Below, in pieces: positions 8,113 through 16,562 of a DNA stretch of 64,000 bases. The first letter of the stretch is position 1. Each line of letters begins with the position of its first letter. Source of the stretch: Lachnospira multipara LB2003 (GTDB taxonomy: Bacteria > Bacillota > Clostridia > Lachnospirales > Lachnospiraceae); the NCBI RefSeq assembly GCF_000702205.1, contig NZ_JNKW01000004.1:124001-188000 (forward strand). The letters are read 5' to 3'. The translations under genes were made by a program, and so were the position numbers. Under the pieces are notes generated by a model. It searched no databases. It was not told where the DNA came from and was given only the letters and a program-made list of their open reading frames with translations.

Positions 8113-10065
8113 TTAAGCTCCTAGCGATGTTACTAAGTGTTCTAGCATTTCACTAACAACATTAACATATCTAGAACTTGCATTATACGCATGTTGATAT
8201 TTAATCATCTTTTGTAATTCTTCATCGGATGAAACTCCCATAGTTTCTGTTCTTTGATTGTCATAACCTGTTACCATATTTTGCTGATTGTTAACATAAC
8301 TATCAAGAATATCACCCCAGGTTGCAAACTTTCCAACAAAATTATTGTAGTAAGAGTTAAAGGTTGCCTTAGAATATTCCTCAATATTAAAGGTTCCAAA
8401 TCTTACATCCCAAGTATCAATAAGTTCATTAGCTCTTGCTAAATCTTCCTTATCTGTCTTAGTAGATAATGGGATTAAAGCAAGATTTTGTGCTGCCTTT
8501 GGGTTAATGCTTATATTACCTAATCTATAATATGACTCGTATTTTTGATCATTTAAATTGTTTCTAATATAGACATCTTCTCCATTAGCATCTTTAGCCT
8601 TAATATATCTTTGTGTATTATTTCTAGAAAAAAGTTCAACGCCAACTGTTCTATCACTATCCATTCCATAGTCCGTTTTTTCCATATCAAGAAACGAATA
8701 CTCTATCTTATCAAAAGGAATAGCCCCACTACCATCGCCATTAGAATTACTATATAATTTTTCACCTGACTCATATGTATATGTACCATCATCATTTTTT
8801 ACGCCCTCTACCTCTGCACCAAATCTGTTGTATAGCACAGACTCTGATCTGTTATTGTAATAATACATATCAGCCTGAATTGCATTGCCATTGGCATCCA
8901 TAATTTCTCCAGATGTTTCCACTGTAATTTCTGGACATAACACATCATTTAGAGCTGTTACTATTCCATGTACGAGGTAGTCAAAAGAAGCCATAGCACT
9001 TAGAATCTGTGATGGATAAATATAAGTGTTGTAATATTCTTGTTTTTCAGAATAGGCCTCGTAATCCTTATTGTATTTATCTATACCATCTGCGCTAGTT
9101 AAGTCATAATTACTTGCATCTGGTCTTTCTGCCACGTATGTATAATCAACTACCATATTACCTCTTGCAAGAATAAGTCCCTTTAATTTTCCCTTATCTG
9201 TATCTGTTGCATTAGAAGCTGTTGCTAGGGCCTTAGCACTAAAAACAACTCTATCATAAACAGGCCAAGTTGGTTCTACTAAAGATGTCCCTTGAATATA
9301 CTGTGTATCCATAACTGCAACTTCATTAAGGGAAACAAAGGGAACACCCTCTGCATTAATAATTATCTCGCCATTAGGACCTTCATAATAATCAAGATCC
9401 ATATATTCACTAAGTTCATCAACTGCCTTATCTCTTTCATCCCTTAAATCATTGGCATGTTCAATGCCCGCAGCTTCTATGGCAGTGATTTTTTTATTAT
9501 AATCAAAAATCTTTTTACCTAAGTCATTAATGGTTGCTACCATATTTCTTACTTCTGTATTAAGTGTTGTCTGGTAATTAGTAAGTCCTTCATAAATTGC
9601 TTCTGACTTATCTACAAAAGCTGTTGCTGTCTGAATTAAAGATGATCTAGCAACAGTACTTGTTGGGTTTTTAGTAAGTTCGTTTAATGAGTTATAAAGG
9701 TCTGTAAGATATGTTTGATAAGTTACACCCTGCATCTCGCCAAACAAATCCTCAATTTCATTAACAGCCTGATACTGAGATTCATAAAATCCAAGTCTTG
9801 CATTTTCAGATCTGTAGGCAGCATCAATAAAGGTATCCCTTATTCTTCTCACTTCAGAAATCCCTACACCAAGACCATACACAGGTGTTGTTACCTTATC
9901 ATTAGTCTTAACAGGCATATACACTGTATCTTGAAAAGTTACCTGCTGTCTTGTATAGCCTTCTGTATTTATATTTGAAAGATTGTGTGCTGTCGCATTA
10001 AGCGCTATCTGTGCTGTTTTAAGTCCTGTTGTTCCTATAAAAAGACCAGCCATTCCATTTGCCAT
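8113..10065 (-). CDS. flgK: Hook-associated protein FlgK, paralogue 1
   Basis: This 650-aa FlgK has the N-terminal signature GLKTAQIALNATAHNLSNINTEGYTRQQVTFQ and the C-terminal MIKYQHAYNASSRYVNVVSEMLEHLV helix. It carries a larger variable domain (about residues 270-520, rich in Tyr, Asn and Asp) than its downstream paralogue. The start MANGMAGL at 10065 has AGAGGTG at the right distance; the longer frame begins with GTG inside that site. A sigma-D promoter lies about 65 bp upstream and opens the flgK-flgK-flgL unit. Confidence 0.93.
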   Translation of the reverse strand: MANGMAGLFIGTTGLKTAQIALNATAHNLSNINTEGYTRQQVTFQDTVYMPVKTNDKVTTPVYGLGVGISEVRRIRDTFIDAAYRSENARLGFYESQYQAVNEIEDLFGEMQGVTYQTYLTDLYNSLNELTKNPTSTVARSSLIQTATAFVDKSEAIYEGLTNYQTTLNTEVRNMVATINDLGKKIFDYNKKITAIEAAGIEHANDLRDERDKAVDELSEYMDLDYYEGPNGEIIINAEGVPFVSLNEVAVMDTQYIQGTSLVEPTWPVYDRVVFSAKALATASNATDTDKGKLKGLILARGNMVVDYTYVAERPDASNYDLTSADGIDKYNKDYEAYSEKQEYYNTYIYPSQILSAMASFDYLVHGIVTALNDVLCPEITVETSGEIMDANGNAIQADMYYYNNRSESVLYNRFGAEVEGVKNDDGTYTYESGEKLYSNSNGDGSGAIPFDKIEYSFLDMEKTDYGMDSDRTVGVELFSRNNTQRYIKAKDANGEDVYIRNNLNDQKYESYYRLGNISINPKAAQNLALIPLSTKTDKEDLARANELIDTWDVRFGTFNIEEYSKATFNSYYNNFVGKFATWGDILDSYVNNQQNMVTGYDNQRTETMGVSSDEELQKMIKYQHAYNASSRYVNVVSEMLEHLVTSLGA

Positions 10066-10125
10066 AATCTTCACCTCTATCTACTTACTTAAGTTAAACC
10101 CATCTATACTAGTCCATCTGCTAAA

Positions 10126-10152
10126 TATATCGGTAAATATTAGTTTTTCTTA
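10126..10152 (-). promoter_or_regulatory. Sigma-D promoter before flgK-flgK-flgL
   Basis: The minus strand reads TAAG - 14 bp - ACCGATATA, close to TAAA-N15-GCCGATAT. It lies between the flgN terminator and flgK1. Confidence 0.72.
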
Positions 10153-10167
10153 ACAGCAACTAGGCAT

Positions 10168-10247
10168 AAAAAATGAGCCCTATGAAATTCACCCAAATAC
10201 TAAACAAATTTCTTGCTTATTTAGATACACTTCATGTGGCTCATTTT
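10168..10247 (-). terminator. Terminator of flgM-flgN
   Basis: AAAATGAGCC (minus, 10247-10238) pairs with GGCTCATTTT at 10179-10170 and is followed by a T tract; the base of the loop extends the stem (CATGAA/TTCATA). It is placed just after flgN. Confidence 0.7.
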
Positions 10248-10288
10248 CTATTATATTAATTTTAAGAACTCCTTAGCTTTATATAATA

Positions 10289-10804
10289 CTACTGTTTTGC
10301 ATCAAAGCTAGCCGCAGTTGATATACCAGCCATGCTTTCAGTAGCTGTTTTTCCATAATTAGCAGTCTGTGGAGCTACCCTAGCACTTCTTGCTATGTTA
10401 ATGTTAAATTCAATCATCTCCAAAGACTCTTTAAGTAAGAACTTATTATTCTCATTTATTTGCATCAAGCCCTTTACCGTTCTTTTAAGGGCTAAATAAC
10501 TTTCCTGTAATCTATTATGTTCTAAAGGTCGTTTTCTTAACATCTGTACCACATCTTCCACCTTCACGTCTTTTGATGGTAAATGTAGAATATTACAGAT
10601 CTCATCAACAACCTTGATTCTATCAGACTCTACTACACTTATTTTACTAATTAGTGCCTGCTCATCAATAAGAATAGCTTGTAGCTTCTCCACATCGCTA
10701 TTAACAATGGCAGTTGTCTTTACTTTGGCAAGCTCATAAAGCTCGTTATACAAGCTATTCTCTTTATCCATATCTTTGATTAATGAATCAATTAAGCTAG
10801 CCAT
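10289..10804 (-). CDS. flgN: FlgN-type export chaperone
   Basis: FlgN escorts FlgK and FlgL to the export apparatus. The 171-aa protein is all-helical, with the pattern MASLIDSLIKDMDKENSLYNELYELAKVKTTAIVNSDVEKL typical of the FlgN family (PF05130-like). It sits between flgM and flgK/flgL, its expected clients. There is a low-complexity Ala/Ser tail after residue 140. It follows flgM by 16 nt and ends before a strong terminator. Confidence 0.85.
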   Translation of the reverse strand: MASLIDSLIKDMDKENSLYNELYELAKVKTTAIVNSDVEKLQAILIDEQALISKISVVESDRIKVVDEICNILHLPSKDVKVEDVVQMLRKRPLEHNRLQESYLALKRTVKGLMQINENNKFLLKESLEMIEFNINIARSARVAPQTANYGKTATESMAGISTAASFDAKQ

Positions 10805-10820
10805 AATATTACCTCACTTC

Positions 10821-11102
10821 TTAGAATGTTAGAGTTGATACAGTATTAATAATCTTATCAGCTACATCGCTTGCAGATACCTGATATGTACCAGCTGCGA
10901 TTCTTGCCTTAATATCTGCTATTTTATCTTCTCTAACATCTGGTGCACTTGCTACTGCACTTTTTGCTGTAGCATATGTCTTAGCTACGTCAGAAATTTC
11001 GAATTTGTCATTGGCACTTGCTACCTTTCCCACACCTTTAACATTACTTGTGGCATTTGCTTGATAAACCTGGCTCACTGCATTATAAGCGTCAATTCTC
11101 AT
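10821..11102 (-). CDS. flgM: Anti-sigma factor FlgM
   Basis: FlgM holds sigma-28/sigma-D inactive until it is exported after hook completion. The 93-aa protein has an unstructured N-terminus and a C-terminal sigma-binding part: KFEISDVAKTYATAKSAV, then VREDKIADIKARIAAGTYQVSASDVADKII, the family hallmark. The start MRIDAYNAV at 11102 was chosen because an AAAGGA lies upstream; the frame runs eight codons further. A sigma-D promoter upstream fits the usual feedback loop. Confidence 0.92.
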   Translation of the reverse strand: MRIDAYNAVSQVYQANATSNVKGVGKVASANDKFEISDVAKTYATAKSAVASAPDVREDKIADIKARIAAGTYQVSASDVADKIINTVSTLTF

Positions 11103-11193
11103 ATTCTTCGCCGTCCTTTCTTTCATTTCCTAAGACTTATAAAGAACTCCTCCAAATACCTTGTTTAAAGAAACTCTTATGCTTTACACTATT

Positions 11194-11221
11194 TTTATCG
11201 GTAGGTTAAACACTAAACTTA
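11194..11221 (-). promoter_or_regulatory. Sigma-D promoter before flgM
   Basis: The minus strand reads TAAG - 15 bp - ACCGATAAA, about 90 bp upstream of flgM. A second CCGATATA box at 11306-11299 has no clear -35 box. Confidence 0.65.
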
Positions 11222-11352
11222 ACCTAAAAAGTAATTTTTCTTTGTTCTTTTTTTAGTACAATCCTAAATTTTTACTTTTTATTATTTGTTACAGTATTTA
11301 TATCGGATCATCTTTTTAAATCATAACACCTTATTTTATAAAATCAAAAATA

Positions 11353-11380
11353 TAAAGGGTCATTAAATCTTGACCCTTTA
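11353..11380 (-). terminator. Terminator after yvyF
   Basis: A perfect 10-bp inverted repeat (TAAAGGGTCA/TGACCCTTTA) lies 6 nt past the yvyF stop codon, with a TATTTTT tract on the minus strand. Confidence 0.8.
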
Positions 11381-11385
11381 ATTTA

Positions 11386-11796
11386 TTACTTATCTAAGAA
11401 TCTCATCTTTGCTGTGGCCGTTCTCTTTGTTTTTTGTTCTATTGGCTTAGTTCCATAAAGCTGACTTAACTGATCTGATACCGTCTCTTTACAATTAGAA
11501 CAATACTTTCCAGATTTAATTGGTGCCCCACATGACTGGCAGAATATAGCAATTGGTGAATCATCTGAAAAAACCAATCTTTCTTCTCTTACCCACTGTT
11601 CTATCTGCTTTGGACTAACATCGCAATCATCTGCAATCTGCTTTATATTGGCAACTCTATTATCTTCAATATAGCGCTTGACTTCCTGAAACTTATCTTC
11701 AAGTTTACTTATACAATCAGGACAAAGATTTCTATAATTCCCTCCTCCTACGTAATTGTATAATCTTCCACATCCACGACAATTCTTTACTTCCAT
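11386..11796 (-). CDS. yvyF: YvyF-type flagellar operon protein with zinc fingers
   Basis: The 136-aa protein matches the YvyF family (TIGR03826), encoded beside flgM and comF in Gram-positive flagellar clusters. It has an N-terminal CX2C...CX2C zinc ribbon (NCRGCGR and LCPDC), a middle helix-turn-helix-like part (VANIKQIADDCDVSPKQIEQWVREERL), and a second CX2C...CX2C (FCQSCGAP and YCSNC). The role is not established; a regulatory, nucleic-acid-binding function is suggested by the HTH. It lies 49 nt after comFC. Confidence 0.85.
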   Translation of the reverse strand: MEVKNCRGCGRLYNYVGGGNYRNLCPDCISKLEDKFQEVKRYIEDNRVANIKQIADDCDVSPKQIEQWVREERLVFSDDSPIAIFCQSCGAPIKSGKYCSNCKETVSDQLSQLYGTKPIEQKTKRTATAKMRFLDK

Positions 11797-11845
11797 AAAA
11801 GACCTCCTGTATATGTAAATTCAGTTAAAACACTTCCATTAACAA

Positions 11846-12598
11846 CTAAAAGCCTTTACCAATACTAATAAATGCGCCATAACATTCTATCCCAAATTTT
11901 CTTAATTCTAGGGCAATAGCGTCAATTGTTGCTCCTGTTGTATATATATCATCCACGATCATTACTTTCTTATATCTTACAACATTTTTAGTAACTTGAA
12001 AAGCGTTTTTAAGATTTTCTATTCTGTTTGCTTTGTCTAAATTTTTCATTGGAGTTGTGTTCTTTATTCTATAGACCAATTCAGTATCCACAGGGATTCC
12101 AAGAATTTTTCCCATTTCATCTGCGATAATTTGAGCCTGATTATATCCTCTTGTCTTCATTTTTTCTTTACTAATTGGAACTGCTATTAGCACGTCAGGA
12201 TTAATCAATTTAATCTGCGCCTCTAATGCATTACACATTTCCCTTGCATAAACTATTCCAAACTCTTTTTTATTCTTGTACTTAAATTCTGAAATGGATT
12301 TTCTAAGACTATCTGTATATTCAAAAGCAGAAAAAGATCTAATATAGATATGTGCATATTCTCTACAATCCTTACAATACTCATCTTCCGTATTATCAAG
12401 TTTCTTACCACACTTAAAGCATATAGGCTCTACAAGGATTGGTGCCTTCTTTCTACAAGGCTTACACATATTAAGCCTTATGCCATTAACTATTGGCCTT
12501 GGTCTTTTACAAATAGGGCAAGCAGGCGGATAAAAAACATCCACCATGCCCTGTATAAATTTTTCAAAATTAATTTTATCTTTATTATCCTTTGTCAA
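11846..12598 (-). CDS. comFC: ComFC/amidophosphoribosyltransferase-like protein
   Basis: ComFC is needed for DNA uptake in naturally competent bacteria. The 250-aa protein begins with a double zinc ribbon (CPICKRP, CKPC, CFKCGKK, CKDC) and ends in a phosphoribosyltransferase domain with the PRPP motif VMIVDDIYTTGAT (about residues 215-227). The start is a TTG that overlaps the recD2 stop codon by four bases, so the two are coupled. comFA is missing; in clostridia comFC often accompanies recD2 without it. The biochemical reaction is uncertain. Confidence 0.88.
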   Translation of the reverse strand: MTKDNKDKINFEKFIQGMVDVFYPPACPICKRPRPIVNGIRLNMCKPCRKKAPILVEPICFKCGKKLDNTEDEYCKDCREYAHIYIRSFSAFEYTDSLRKSISEFKYKNKKEFGIVYAREMCNALEAQIKLINPDVLIAVPISKEKMKTRGYNQAQIIADEMGKILGIPVDTELVYRIKNTTPMKNLDKANRIENLKNAFQVTKNVVRYKKVMIVDDIYTTGATIDAIALELRKFGIECYGAFISIGKGF

Positions 12599-14847
12599 TT
12601 CATTATCTCCCTTATTCGCTTGTCTAAAGAAGAATATCTTTTTGTATCTGTAATGTTAGCTGACATCTGTCTAAAAATTTCTTCTTCACCTACCATACAT
12701 ACACAAGTTCTTGCTCTTGTTACTGCTGTATAGAGGATATTTCTATTCATTAGCATCCTTGGTCCTTGATACATTGGAATTACAACTGCCGGATATTCAC
12801 TACCCTGAGACTTATGAACTGTAATAGCATAAGCTAGTTCTAATTCCTCAAGTTGACCAAATTCATAATTAACAAATCTGCCATCTTCAAATTTAACAGT
12901 TACTGTTTCATTGAAGTTACTGATTTCATCAATTATACCTGTATCACCGTTAAACACTCCAGTTCCCCTGTCATAGGTTACACCGTATTTTGACTTTTTT
13001 TCCCATTCAAGTTGGTAATCATTTTTTATCTGCATAACCTTATCGCCTTCACGATAAATTGTATCTCCAAGCTGACGTTCCTGCTTAACTGGATTAGCTG
13101 GATTTAAAAAATCCTGCATAATCTTATTCAATCTATCAACACCTGTTGCTGACTTTCTTGAAGGTGTAAGAATCTGTATTTCTGAAATATCTGCATGAAC
13201 ATAATTAGGTAACTTATCTGACACCAAGGTCTTCATGGCATTAATTATGGCATCAGGCCCCTTTCTTCTAACAAAGAGAAAATCCTTACTGTACTTATTA
13301 AGCACAACCTCTTCCCCCTTATTAATTTTATGGGCATTCATAATAATTTCACTTGTCTCTGCCTGTCTAAAAATCTTCTCCAATTTAACAACTGGAAAAG
13401 CCTCAGAGGCAATTATATCTTTTAAGACATTTCCTGGTCCAACTGATGGTAACTGATCCACATCACCTACTAATATTAATTTTGTTCCCACAGCCACCGC
13501 TCTAATAAGGGAATACATAATATTAATATCAACCATAGACATCTCATCTACAATTATGACATCAGCCTCAAGGGGATTGTCTTCATTCCTTTCAAAAAAC
13601 ATAGAAAGTCCACTAGCCTTAGAATTGCTATCACTAGCTCCTCCCCCATTAATTTCAAGTAATCTATGAATGGTCTGAGCCTCCATATTACAAGCTTCAG
13701 TCATCCTCTTAGCTGCTCGTCCTGTTGGAGCTGCAAGTCTAATCTCTAATCCCTCAAACTGAAAATACTTAATAATAGAATTAATAGTTGTTGTCTTACC
13801 AGTTCCCGGGCCACCTGTAATAACTAATAAATTATTCTTAGCTGCCATCTTAACAGCCTCTTTTTGAATGTCATCTAGTTCAATGTCTTCTTCTTGTTCT
13901 ATTTGAAGAATCTTTTGATTTAACTCTTCTTCATCTCTTTCTTCTAAAAGGGCAAGACCTTTAAGTCTTGCTGCTACATTGCCTTCCATGTAGTAGTTAA
14001 GACTTGAATATACATTAGTAATGCCATTATCATCGACTTTACATACTATTTTTTTATCCACGGATAAATCCATTAAATACTTATCGAAATCTACAATATC
14101 AATAAGCAAAAGAGATGTTACTTCCCTTAGCAATTCATCTTTAGGAAGATAGATATGACCATTTAGAGATGATTGACTTAGAGCGTAGCAAATACCGCTC
14201 TTAATTCTAAAATCAGAGTTTATCTTAATTCCAACCTTAGATGCTATTTCATCTGCTGTCTTAAATCCCACTCCTTCAATATCATCAGCTAATTTATAGG
14301 GATTTGTCTCTAAAATATTATAAATCTGATTTCCATATTTTTTAAAGATCTTAGTAGCTAGATTCATTGCAATTCCAAACTTTTGCAAATACATCATAGC
14401 CTTTCTCATGTCCTTTTTTTCCATAAGCTGGTTAGCTATATCCATAGCCTTATTCATGCTTATGCCCTTAATTTCAGCTAATCTTTCCGGTTCTTCTTCT
14501 ATTATTCTAAAGGTATCATCCCCGAATTCCTTAATGATTCGGCTAGCCATCTTCTCTCCAACACCTTTAATTGCACCACTAGATAAGTATCTTTGAATAG
14601 AAGCTGTATCGTTAGGAGCTTGAAATTCATAAGAATCTATCTTAAATTGCATATAATAAACCGGATGTTTAACATAATTACCTGTGGCTACAATATATTC
14701 ACCTTCATTTATGTAGCTTAGGGTACCAACACATGTTATCTCTTCTCCAGAATCATCAATTTCAAAAACCGAATATCCATTGTCTTCGTTTCTATATATT
14801 ATTGATTCTATAAAGCCTTCAACTTCTTTTATGTCTTCGTAATCCAC
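12595..14847 (-). CDS. recD2: RecD2 family ATP-dependent DNA helicase
   Basis: RecD2 is a 5'-3' SF1B helicase used in repair and fork maintenance without RecBC. The 750-aa protein has the N-terminal OB-like region and helix-hairpin-helix repeats (GVGEKMASRIIKEFG, then GVGFKTADEIA), followed by Walker A GGPGTGKTT (about residue 345), Walker B VIIVDEMSMVD, and the terminal UvrD-like motif AYAITVHKSQGSEYPAVVI. The start is GTG with GAAAGGAA upstream. It is coupled to comFC downstream. The unusual site inside a flagellar region recurs in related clostridia as far as I know. Confidence 0.95.
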   Translation of the reverse strand: MDYEDIKEVEGFIESIIYRNEDNGYSVFEIDDSGEEITCVGTLSYINEGEYIVATGNYVKHPVYYMQFKIDSYEFQAPNDTASIQRYLSSGAIKGVGEKMASRIIKEFGDDTFRIIEEEPERLAEIKGISMNKAMDIANQLMEKKDMRKAMMYLQKFGIAMNLATKIFKKYGNQIYNILETNPYKLADDIEGVGFKTADEIASKVGIKINSDFRIKSGICYALSQSSLNGHIYLPKDELLREVTSLLLIDIVDFDKYLMDLSVDKKIVCKVDDNGITNVYSSLNYYMEGNVAARLKGLALLEERDEEELNQKILQIEQEEDIELDDIQKEAVKMAAKNNLLVITGGPGTGKTTTINSIIKYFQFEGLEIRLAAPTGRAAKRMTEACNMEAQTIHRLLEINGGGASDSNSKASGLSMFFERNEDNPLEADVIIVDEMSMVDINIMYSLIRAVAVGTKLILVGDVDQLPSVGPGNVLKDIIASEAFPVVKLEKIFRQAETSEIIMNAHKINKGEEVVLNKYSKDFLFVRRKGPDAIINAMKTLVSDKLPNYVHADISEIQILTPSRKSATGVDRLNKIMQDFLNPANPVKQERQLGDTIYREGDKVMQIKNDYQLEWEKKSKYGVTYDRGTGVFNGDTGIIDEISNFNETVTVKFEDGRFVNYEFGQLEELELAYAITVHKSQGSEYPAVVIPMYQGPRMLMNRNILYTAVTRARTCVCMVGEEEIFRQMSANITDTKRYSSLDKRIREIMN

Positions 14848-14936
14848 GATTATTCCTTTCTATATTGGAAACTTTGGCAAAAGCCATTTCTATAATATAA
14901 TACCAAATATTCCCCCTAAACTAAACCTAATAATAT

Positions 14937-15413
14937 TTAAAGGGTTGTATTATCAGATGTGCCAATAGACTGAACCTTGTCAACTGTTTCCACTGTGGAA
15001 TAATTTCTCTTCATCTGCTCATATAACTGCATAGCAATGCCAAGGCCCTGACCACCGCTTTCATATGAGCTTTTTGTAATTGTGCTTGCAAGCTGAGATA
15101 CTAACTCATCTCCATAATAATCACCTAATGTAGACATGGCAGAATCCTTACTTCCTAAATTGCCTACTAGTGAATTAAAAAGAGATGTGCTATTTTCTGA
15201 ATCATCGCTAGCACCGTCGATGCTAGTCATTTTCTGCATTGACTTCATAACCTGCTCAACTAAATAACTCTCAAACTCCTTAGCAACCTCCATTAACTCT
15301 TCATCTGTGGCAGTATTAAAGTTTGTAGAATTAATTTTACTAGTTAATGCAGTACTTGAAGCATCATAAACATCTGCATAACTTGAATTAGCCAAACCTG
15401 AAATCTTAGCCAT
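14937..15413 (-). CDS. FlgJ-like rod-binding protein
   Basis: The 158-aa protein carries the rod-binding domain (Rod-binding, FlgJ N-terminal type): ELMEVAKEFESYLVEQVMKSM at about residues 40-60 and YGDELVSQLASTITKSSYESGGQGLGIAMQLYEQMKRN near the C-terminus. It lacks the muramidase domain of proteobacterial FlgJ. It probably chaperones or caps the rod through the wall; the peptidoglycan-cleaving partner would be elsewhere. It follows flhP, so it belongs to the mbl-flhO-flhP group. Confidence 0.85.
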   Translation of the reverse strand: MAKISGLANSSYADVYDASSTALTSKINSTNFNTATDEELMEVAKEFESYLVEQVMKSMQKMTSIDGASDDSENSTSLFNSLVGNLGSKDSAMSTLGDYYGDELVSQLASTITKSSYESGGQGLGIAMQLYEQMKRNYSTVETVDKVQSIGTSDNTTL

Positions 15414-15501
15414 TTGTTTTCCCTCCTTTTCTAGTAAAAAGAATCAATATAACAACTCCCTTTACTACTCCCCCATAAAGATTAATTTTATATTAATCTA
15501 T

Positions 15502-16317
15502 TTATCTCTTAAGATTATTAGCCTGTTCCATCATTGTATCTGATGTAGTAATTGCTTTAGAACAAAGCTCATAAGCTCTTTGAGCTGTAATTAAATTAAC
15601 CATTTCATTGGCAACCTGAACATTAGAAGCCTCTAAGTAACCTTGTTTAAGAGTACTTTTCTTTCCAACTTCATCATATTCTTCACTTATTGGAACCCCT
15701 GAACTTTCTGTCTCCTTATAAAAATTGCCACCTATCTTGTCTAATCCCGAAGGATTTGTAAATTGATAAAGAGCTATTTTCATTCCAAGAGGCACTGGAT
15801 TATTAGATTCATCTGGATATAATAATTCTCCATCCGTAGAAATTGTAAGTTCACTAACCTTATAATCCGTAGAAAGAATTATAGGATTATCATCCACATC
15901 AAGAATAGGATAACCATCTGCTGTGGCAAGCATCATGCCATCAATAGCAGTTGCCATATAAAGATTACCATTTCTTGTATATACTGTTTCTCCATCTAAG
16001 TCTCTTGCTGCAAAAAAGCCTTCACCAACAATTGCAAAATCCGTATCACTATCTGATGAATTTAGTGAGCCCTGTGAAAAATAAGATGTAATGGAAGCCA
16101 CTCTAGTACCTAAACCCACCTGAGCTGCCACAGGTTTTTGTTCTATATTTGCAGTGGTAGTCTTGCTTTGGAGATCTTGATAAAGTAAGCTCTTAAACTG
16201 AGTAGACTCTGATTTATATCCCACTGTATTAACATTAGCTAAGTTATTTGCTATTGTATCCACACTTGTCTGCTGTGAAATCATTCCTGATGCAGCAGTC
16301 CATAAAGATCTCATCAT
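15502..16317 (-). CDS. flhP: Flagellar basal-body/hook protein, FlhP (FlgG-like)
   Basis: This is a rod protein of the FlgF/FlgG family, acting in the axial drive shaft. MMRSLWTAASGMISQQTSVDTIANNLANVNTVGYK is the N-terminal signature and the C-terminus has NVQVANEMVNLITAQRAYELCSKAITTSD. The start at 16317 has GGAGG nine bases upstream (the next ATG at 16314 is also possible). It is preceded by its own sigma-D promoter and by a terminator that isolates it from flhO. The mbl-flhO-flhP order matches B. subtilis. Confidence 0.9.
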   Translation of the reverse strand: MMRSLWTAASGMISQQTSVDTIANNLANVNTVGYKSESTQFKSLLYQDLQSKTTTANIEQKPVAAQVGLGTRVASITSYFSQGSLNSSDSDTDFAIVGEGFFAARDLDGETVYTRNGNLYMATAIDGMMLATADGYPILDVDDNPIILSTDYKVSELTISTDGELLYPDESNNPVPLGMKIALYQFTNPSGLDKIGGNFYKETESSGVPISEEYDEVGKKSTLKQGYLEASNVQVANEMVNLITAQRAYELCSKAITTSDTMMEQANNLKR

Positions 16318-16358
16318 AAGACATAACCTCCAAGACATAATATTCTTTCTCATCATAT

Positions 16359-16385
16359 CTATCGGCAACTAGCTTTATATACTTA
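16359..16385 (-). promoter_or_regulatory. Sigma-D promoter of flhP
   Basis: The minus strand reads TAAG - 15 bp - GCCGATAG, nearly the full sigma-D consensus, about 40 bp upstream of the flhP start and directly after a terminator. Confidence 0.8.
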
Positions 16386-16401
16386 ACCCCTATTTATAAA
16401 A

Positions 16402-16431
16402 AAATCGAGTAGGCTGACTCCTACTCGATTT
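16402..16431 (-). terminator. Terminator upstream of flhP
   Basis: A 12-bp perfect stem (AAATCGAGTAGG/CCTACTCGATTT) is followed on the minus strand by a run of seven T. It would end transcripts of the structured element at 16433-16523. Confidence 0.85.
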
Positions 16432-16432
16432 C

Positions 16433-16523
16433 GCACACGAACATTCCGCACTTAGTGCTCCATGTTCTTACGACCGGCAAATGAATTTGTATGCAAGCAT
16501 CCATTCGCTTGCCGGTCTTGTGC
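16433..16523. repeat. Structured palindromic element (three-stem fold)
   Basis: An outer stem GCACA/TGTGC (16433-16437 with 16519-16523) encloses two hairpins: GAACAT/ATGTTC (16439-16467, with an inner GCACT/AGTGC) and GACCGGCAA/TTGCCGGTC (16472-16517). It is bounded on both sides by terminators for the minus strand. It may be a dispersed extragenic element or a small RNA. The paired, nested style resembles the insertion at 50.5 kb. Confidence 0.5.
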
Positions 16524-16532
16524 AACAAAAAA

Positions 16533-16556
16533 GTGAGATACCAAAAAGTATCTCAC
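16533..16556 (-). terminator. Terminator of flhO
   Basis: A 9-bp stem (GTGAGATAC/GTATCTCAC) begins about 7 nt after the flhO stop codon and is followed on the minus strand by TTTTTT. Confidence 0.85.
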
Positions 16557-16562
16557 CTAAAT

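Noticed and set aside
11299-11306. A second sigma-D promoter before flgM
   Set aside because: The CCGATATA box is good but there is no TAAA-like -35 box at 14-16 bp; only the box at 11194 was kept.
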